A DNA stretch of 64,000 nucleotides from Mesorhizobium sp. LHD-90 (lineage in GTDB: Bacteria > Pseudomonadota > Alphaproteobacteria > Rhizobiales > Rhizobiaceae), in NCBI RefSeq assembly GCF_030929505.1, contig NZ_JAVFVV010000010.1:62001-126000 (forward strand), written 5' to 3'. Under the pieces are notes generated by a model, which was not told where the DNA came from, did no database searches, and saw only the letters and a list, made by a program, of their open reading frames with translations. Shown one piece after another: positions 61,145 to 64,000 of this stretch. Every line of letters begins with the position of its first letter. The stretch's first letter is position 1. The translations under genes were made by a program, and so were the position numbers.

Positions 61145-61636
61145 GTTTCCAGCACCATTTTTGCCAATCGCAAAATGCCGATCCGTGACTATCTTCTCGC
61201 CATTGCCATCTTCGTCAACGGTGCGAAGGGCCATCCCGCTTGCGGTTGAGCCGCGACCTGGATTGTTCTTACAAGGCCGCTTTCGTTCTCTCTCACAAGC
61301 TACGCGAGGCTATTGCCGCCGGTCACGCCGCCAAGGACAAGCTGTCCGGCCACGTTGAAGTTGATGGCGCCTATTTCGGCGGCCATATCCGCCGACGAAG
61401 CCACCCATTTGGATGCTCTGCACGCCCGTTTCCTGACGAAGCGCATCAACCATCAGGAAGCCTATTCGACCGGCGAAGCGTGCACCAATCAGGCCGAAGC
61501 TGCTTTTTCTCGCCTCCGCCGCGCGGAGATCGGCATTCATCACCATATCAGCGGCAGCGGCAAGTACCTGCACGCCTACGCATCAGGGATGGCTTGGCGG
61601 GAGGACAACCGCCGAATTAGCAATGGCGAGCAGTAG
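61145..61636 (+). pseudogene. IS1595-family (ISXO2-like) transposase remnant, frameshifted with internal deletion
   Basis: Three pieces in two frames match an IS1595 transposase: TIFANRKMPIRDYLLAIAIF to NGAKGHPA, then (shifted) LRLSRDLDCSYKAAFVLSHK and GHVEVDGAYFGGHIR, then (shifted back, after a large deletion) ADEATHLDALHARFLTKRIN, AEAAFSRLRRAEIGIHHHIS and MAWREDNRRISNGEQ with a stop. The start, the zinc-ribbon part and the central DDE region are missing or broken. No inverted repeats were recognised. Confidence 0.88.
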
Positions 61637-61658
61637 TTAGCCGTTACCGGCGGCGCCC

Positions 61659-62138
61659 TTAATCACCCGGTTTCGCGCGTTTAGAAGGGCTACTGGCAGC
61701 GTTGGACTTATCGGGACGAAATTTAACTATAAGAACGCCTAGCTTGACCTCTAGGTCTTCAAAATAGGCTCTTGACGCTAAAAGACAATCATCCTCAACC
61801 TGAAGCTGAGACAATGAAAACATCTCGACCTCTCGAGAGACTCTCCCCGGCGTGATCGGTTTGTTTTTCAACTCACGTTTCGACTCGACAAGTATCTCAT
61901 AGTCGTCAGAACCAAGGTCATCTTCAGTCTTATACCGCTTCAAGCGGTATATCATTGTAGTTGCCTTGAACTCATTTGGAATAACGATCGTTGCTGCCAC
62001 AGAAATAAGAGGGAGAATCGCCGGTTTAGCTTTCTTGATAATCAAGTTTGAGCCATAAACCCCCACGAGGGTATGTTTCCCTCCTATCTCGCTTCTAATG
62101 TCGTCACAGAAGATGGTGACGCCATACGGCTCAAACAT
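61659..62138 (-). CDS. DUF6941-like protein of unknown function
   Basis: A 159-residue protein starting MFEPYGVTIFCDDIRSEIGG then KHTLVGVYGSNLII, which I recognise as the pattern of a small family (DUF6941) of unknown function. The rest is a beta-rich domain with a Ser/Lys-rich tail. Its start lies inside the last codons of the upstream XRE-type gene (eight-base overlap), so the two are translated together. The region has lower GC than the rest of the window, consistent with acquisition. It is the third gene of a toxin-antitoxin-like module. Confidence 0.7.
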   Translation of the reverse strand: MFEPYGVTIFCDDIRSEIGGKHTLVGVYGSNLIIKKAKPAILPLISVAATIVIPNEFKATTMIYRLKRYKTEDDLGSDDYEILVESKRELKNKPITPGRVSREVEMFSLSQLQVEDDCLLASRAYFEDLEVKLGVLIVKFRPDKSNAASSPSKRAKPGD

Positions 62139-62514
62139 ATTCAGGTTCTCTTGCCGTGTCGGGCGTAATTGTTTTGACGCCGAGGCGTGACAACTCCCCG
62201 GAGTCCTCAGTCCGTGTATCAGAAAGGCCGTCACAGAAATTGCGCTTCACATCGTGAGCAACCTCATCGTGACCGATCGAAAAGGAAATGGGCGCGTCTA
62301 GTGCCCACGCGAGATCAGCAATTGACCTCAGCGTCAAATTTGACTGCCCTAGAAGCTGCTTGTTGACTGCTGAACGGTCGACGCCCAGCTTCTTCGCCAA
62401 ATCGTTCTGCTTTAGCCCCGACGCAACAAAGGCCTTCTGAATCTCAGCGTGGACGCGCGCTATGAAACGACCAGCCGTCCGCGAGCGGGGGCTAATGCGC
62501 ATTTGATAGGACAT
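62131..62514 (-). CDS. XRE-family helix-turn-helix protein (antitoxin-like)
   Basis: A 127-residue protein with an HTH_3 domain at about residues 28-75: VHAEIQKAFVASGLKQNDLA, KKLGVDRSAVNKQLLGQSNL and TLRSIADLAWALD, then a C-terminal tail without a clear domain. It overlaps the upstream RelE-like gene by 23 bases and the DUF6941-like gene by eight. In HigBA-type modules the toxin comes first and the HTH antitoxin second, as here. It probably represses the operon and neutralises the toxin-like protein. Confidence 0.8.
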   Translation of the reverse strand: MSYQMRISPRSRTAGRFIARVHAEIQKAFVASGLKQNDLAKKLGVDRSAVNKQLLGQSNLTLRSIADLAWALDAPISFSIGHDEVAHDVKRNFCDGLSDTRTEDSGELSRLGVKTITPDTAREPEYV

Positions 62515-62983
62515 TATGATACTCCGCGCTTGCGATATGGGTTGGCTGGAGGGCCATTTGCGTTCGGATATAAACCGTTTTGGCGATATAGGTTCCGTAA
62601 CTGCGCATAAGCTCGATCCGATCTTTCATATCGCCAAATGTGCATATGAAATGATCTTTCCTCGGGATCCAGCCAAAGATTCTTATATCCAATGTCTTGA
62701 ATTCCCAGACAAAATGGTCAGGTCGGCATGAGAGCTTTTTGAATCGGTCATCGGGATGCATATACAGACCTGAAACATACTCATGGAAAACCGCATCCAC
62801 TTGTTCAATTGGCTCGATTTCGCAGCCGATGATTGTGGTTTTCAGGGAAACCAAATCGCTGTCCAGCCATGCTATGAAATCGGGTGTTCCATAGAGGACT
62901 CGCCACGCCTTCTCACCCCGATCGAGATGGACCTCGATGGGGACCAGTTTCCTTTGCCTCTCCAAGGTGGCGATTGTTGCCAT
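62492..62983 (-). CDS. Putative RelE/HigB-like toxin or related protein
   Basis: A 163-residue protein. The C-terminal half reads DHFVWEFKTLDIRIFGWIPR then KDHFICTFGDMKDRIELM, then YIAKTVYIRTQM, resembling the WELR...RIFYF core of RelE/Gp49-type toxins. The N-terminal 80 residues (KAWRVLYGTPDFIAWLDSDL) are longer than in the usual 100-residue toxins. No stronger family assignment is possible by eye. It is the first gene of the overlapping three-gene set. Lower GC and nearby transposase remains suggest horizontal gain. Confidence 0.55.
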   Translation of the reverse strand: MATIATLERQRKLVPIEVHLDRGEKAWRVLYGTPDFIAWLDSDLVSLKTTIIGCEIEPIEQVDAVFHEYVSGLYMHPDDRFKKLSCRPDHFVWEFKTLDIRIFGWIPRKDHFICTFGDMKDRIELMRSYGTYIAKTVYIRTQMALQPTHIASAEYHNVLSNAH

Positions 62984-62999
62984 TCAAGTCAACAAAATT

Positions 63000-63794
63000 C
63001 CGAGTCGCGTTGTTTAAATTTATGTAACACGCGCTCGTCTTCGCGGTCAAAATGCCACACCTAAACGGCCGACCACACGAACTCGCCTCCTATCTTCGTG
63101 CTGGTTCTGACAATAATGCCGACATCCCGCATCTGCCGCTGCGCCTTGCCCATCCGCTTGACGATATCGTTATCATTCGTCGGTGGCGGACGTCCTTGCC
63201 TTCCAACTGGAAAAGTCGCTCGTCAAGCTCGCGCGACGTTGAGGGGCCGTGTTCCTTCAACGACTAGCGAAGGAACTGGCGCAACTCGCCACGATATAAA
63301 AGGACGATGCGCGGCGCGCGCGAAGCGACGGTCGGCAACTCGTGTCGTCACTCATACCTCAGAGCATACACCAACGCTTTTGGTTGGGGTTTAGGGGTGA
63401 CGGCGCCACGATACCGCAAAAGAAAGCCCATCGGATCGAGAAGCTGGACGGCTGTTCCCGCAGCCGCAGTTTCTCGACGATAGCGGAATCATCCCAGCCC
63501 GGCGTCACGCTGTCAAGGATTATTTTCCTCGCGCGCGCAGGTTTCGGCTTGTCGACCGAAAATCCACCCTCGGTCGGGCCGAAACGGCGTTTTCTAGCGG
63601 AATGTCATGCTTGTAAGGGAGTAGGTCATGCTTGTTTCGCCGGAAACGTCCAGCGTGCCGGCTATCCCATTGATCTGCCTGGATTTTGCAAGCATGACAT
63701 TATTTTGGCCACACTCCACGGCCGGTATTTTGCGAGAGGTCGCGGGCCGCTTTTGACATGCTGTCCGACAGTCATCAGGGGTGCCGGAAACACG
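63000..63794. other. Gene-poor AT-rich stretch with several small inverted repeats
   Basis: No convincing coding sequence is present. Structured elements are a hairpin with 8-base arms GTTCCTTC / GAAGGAAC (63251-63276) and a TTTCGG...CCGAAA pair near 63540. The AATGTCATGCTTG family is listed separately. It separates the toxin-antitoxin-like island from gluconokinase and may be the old edge of an inserted element. Confidence 0.4.
63601..63701. repeat. GTCATGCTTG repeat family: two direct copies and one inverted copy
   Basis: AATGTCATGCTTG (63601-63613) recurs as a perfect 13-base inverted copy CAAGCATGACATT (63689-63701), and its core GTCATGCTTGT is repeated directly at 63625-63635. This could be a protein-binding cluster or the remains of a repeat-type element. 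It lies about 100 bases downstream of gluconokinase. Confidence 0.6.
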
Positions 63795-64000
63795 TCATAT
63801 CCGTCGGCGCCGGTCGATTGAAACCCGTTCCACCGCCGTCGCCGCCAGCACCTCGACCGGCTCCAAGCCATTCAAACTAATGGCGAATTCGTCGCCCTGC
63901 GGCGACTCCAGCGCGGCGAACTGGCTGTCGACCAGGCTCGCCGGCATGAAGTGCCCCTTGCGGCTACCGACCCGCTGCCCCGCCGTTTCCCGGTCGATCG
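63795..64000 (-). CDS. gntK: Gluconokinase, C-terminal part (cut by the window edge)
   Basis: The last 68 residues are visible: RETAGQRVGSRKGHFMPASL, then VDSQFAALESPQGDEFAISL, ending ERVSIDRRRRI before a TGA stop. R.GHFMPASLLDSQFAtLE is a signature of the C-terminal part of the gluconate kinase GntK, which phosphorylates gluconate to 6-phosphogluconate. The N-terminal P-loop lies beyond the right edge. Confidence 0.88.
   Translation of the reverse strand, partial: IDRETAGQRVGSRKGHFMPASLVDSQFAALESPQGDEFAISLNGLEPVEVLAATAVERVSIDRRRRI

Noticed and set aside
63604-63635. GTCATGCTTG direct repeats as a CRISPR array
   Set aside because: Only two direct copies, 11 bases long, with a short spacer, plus one inverted copy. 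There are no cas genes.
63342-63821. A 159-codon plus-strand open frame near the right edge
   Set aside because: It spans several inverted repeats, overlaps the end of gluconokinase antisense, and has no domain features.

Overview
The window looks like a chromosomal segment of an alphaproteobacterium of the Rhizobiales, most like Phyllobacteriaceae (Mesorhizobium/Aminobacter type). This is inferred from the high GC content, the housekeeping order rpmH-rnpA-yidC ... engB, the many ABC importers for sugars and other solutes, the MocR, IolE and Gfo/Idh/MocA genes, and intergenic palindromic mosaic repeats of rhizobial style. No ribosomal RNA, CRISPR array or complete transposon was seen. One tRNA-Arg(ACG) gene is present.

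Layout from left to right. (1) Positions 1-9000 hold a long leftward, mostly translationally coupled operon. It encodes PxpA, a biotin carboxyl carrier protein, biotin carboxylase, PxpB, PxpC, a sugar-type ABC importer, the biotin transporter component BioY and, cut by the window edge, the FAD subunit of a molybdenum hydroxylase. A divergent LysR regulator sits upstream. (2) 10.2-15.5 kb: a dead IS3-type orfA, an MFS transporter, and a convergent four-gene operon (class I aldolase, D-lyxose isomerase-like cupin, HAD phosphatase, Tat-exported flavin amine oxidoreductase). (3) 16-22 kb: tRNA-Arg, an orphan sensor kinase followed by decayed copies of its own 3' end, an unknown protein, and two exported DUF1254-type proteins. 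(4) 22.4-29 kb: the rpmH-rnpA-yidC ... engB core, interrupted by a TetR/NmrA-like/DUF1772 cassette and a hexapeptide acetyltransferase.

(5) 29.9-42.4 kb is the most unusual part. Two divergent operons each begin with a sensor-only membrane protein followed by the same kind of sensor fused to an MFS-like multi-pass membrane domain. One operon ends with a SpoIIE/PP2C-type phosphatase. The other ends with an orphan TrpX-type binding protein, a GNAT-like protein and an alanine racemase. A third operon encodes a class III nucleotide cyclase, an RsbW-type ATPase and a STAS anti-anti-sigma protein. Together they look like a membrane-to-cytoplasm partner-switching system that I cannot match to a described one.

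(6) 42.5-46.7 kb is a rearranged stretch: a chimeric fragment joining the cyclase leader to the 3' end of trkH, a TetR/periplasmic RidA pair, a 274-bp MITE-like element, trkH, and a second copy of a 145-bp palindromic repeat. (7) 46.8-56.8 kb resembles the rhizopine (moc) catabolic loci: Gfo/Idh/MocA dehydrogenase, sugar ABC importer, ChbG/YdjC deacetylase, DegT/StsC-type aminotransferase, MocR-type regulator, a 68-residue LacI-type DNA-binding protein and an IolE-type inosose dehydratase. (8) 57.1-61 kb is a sulfate importer operon (binding protein, CysT, CysW, CysA). (9) 61.1-63.8 kb is a lower-GC island with a dead IS1595 transposase and a three-gene, overlapping toxin-antitoxin-like module. 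The window closes with the end of a gluconokinase gene.
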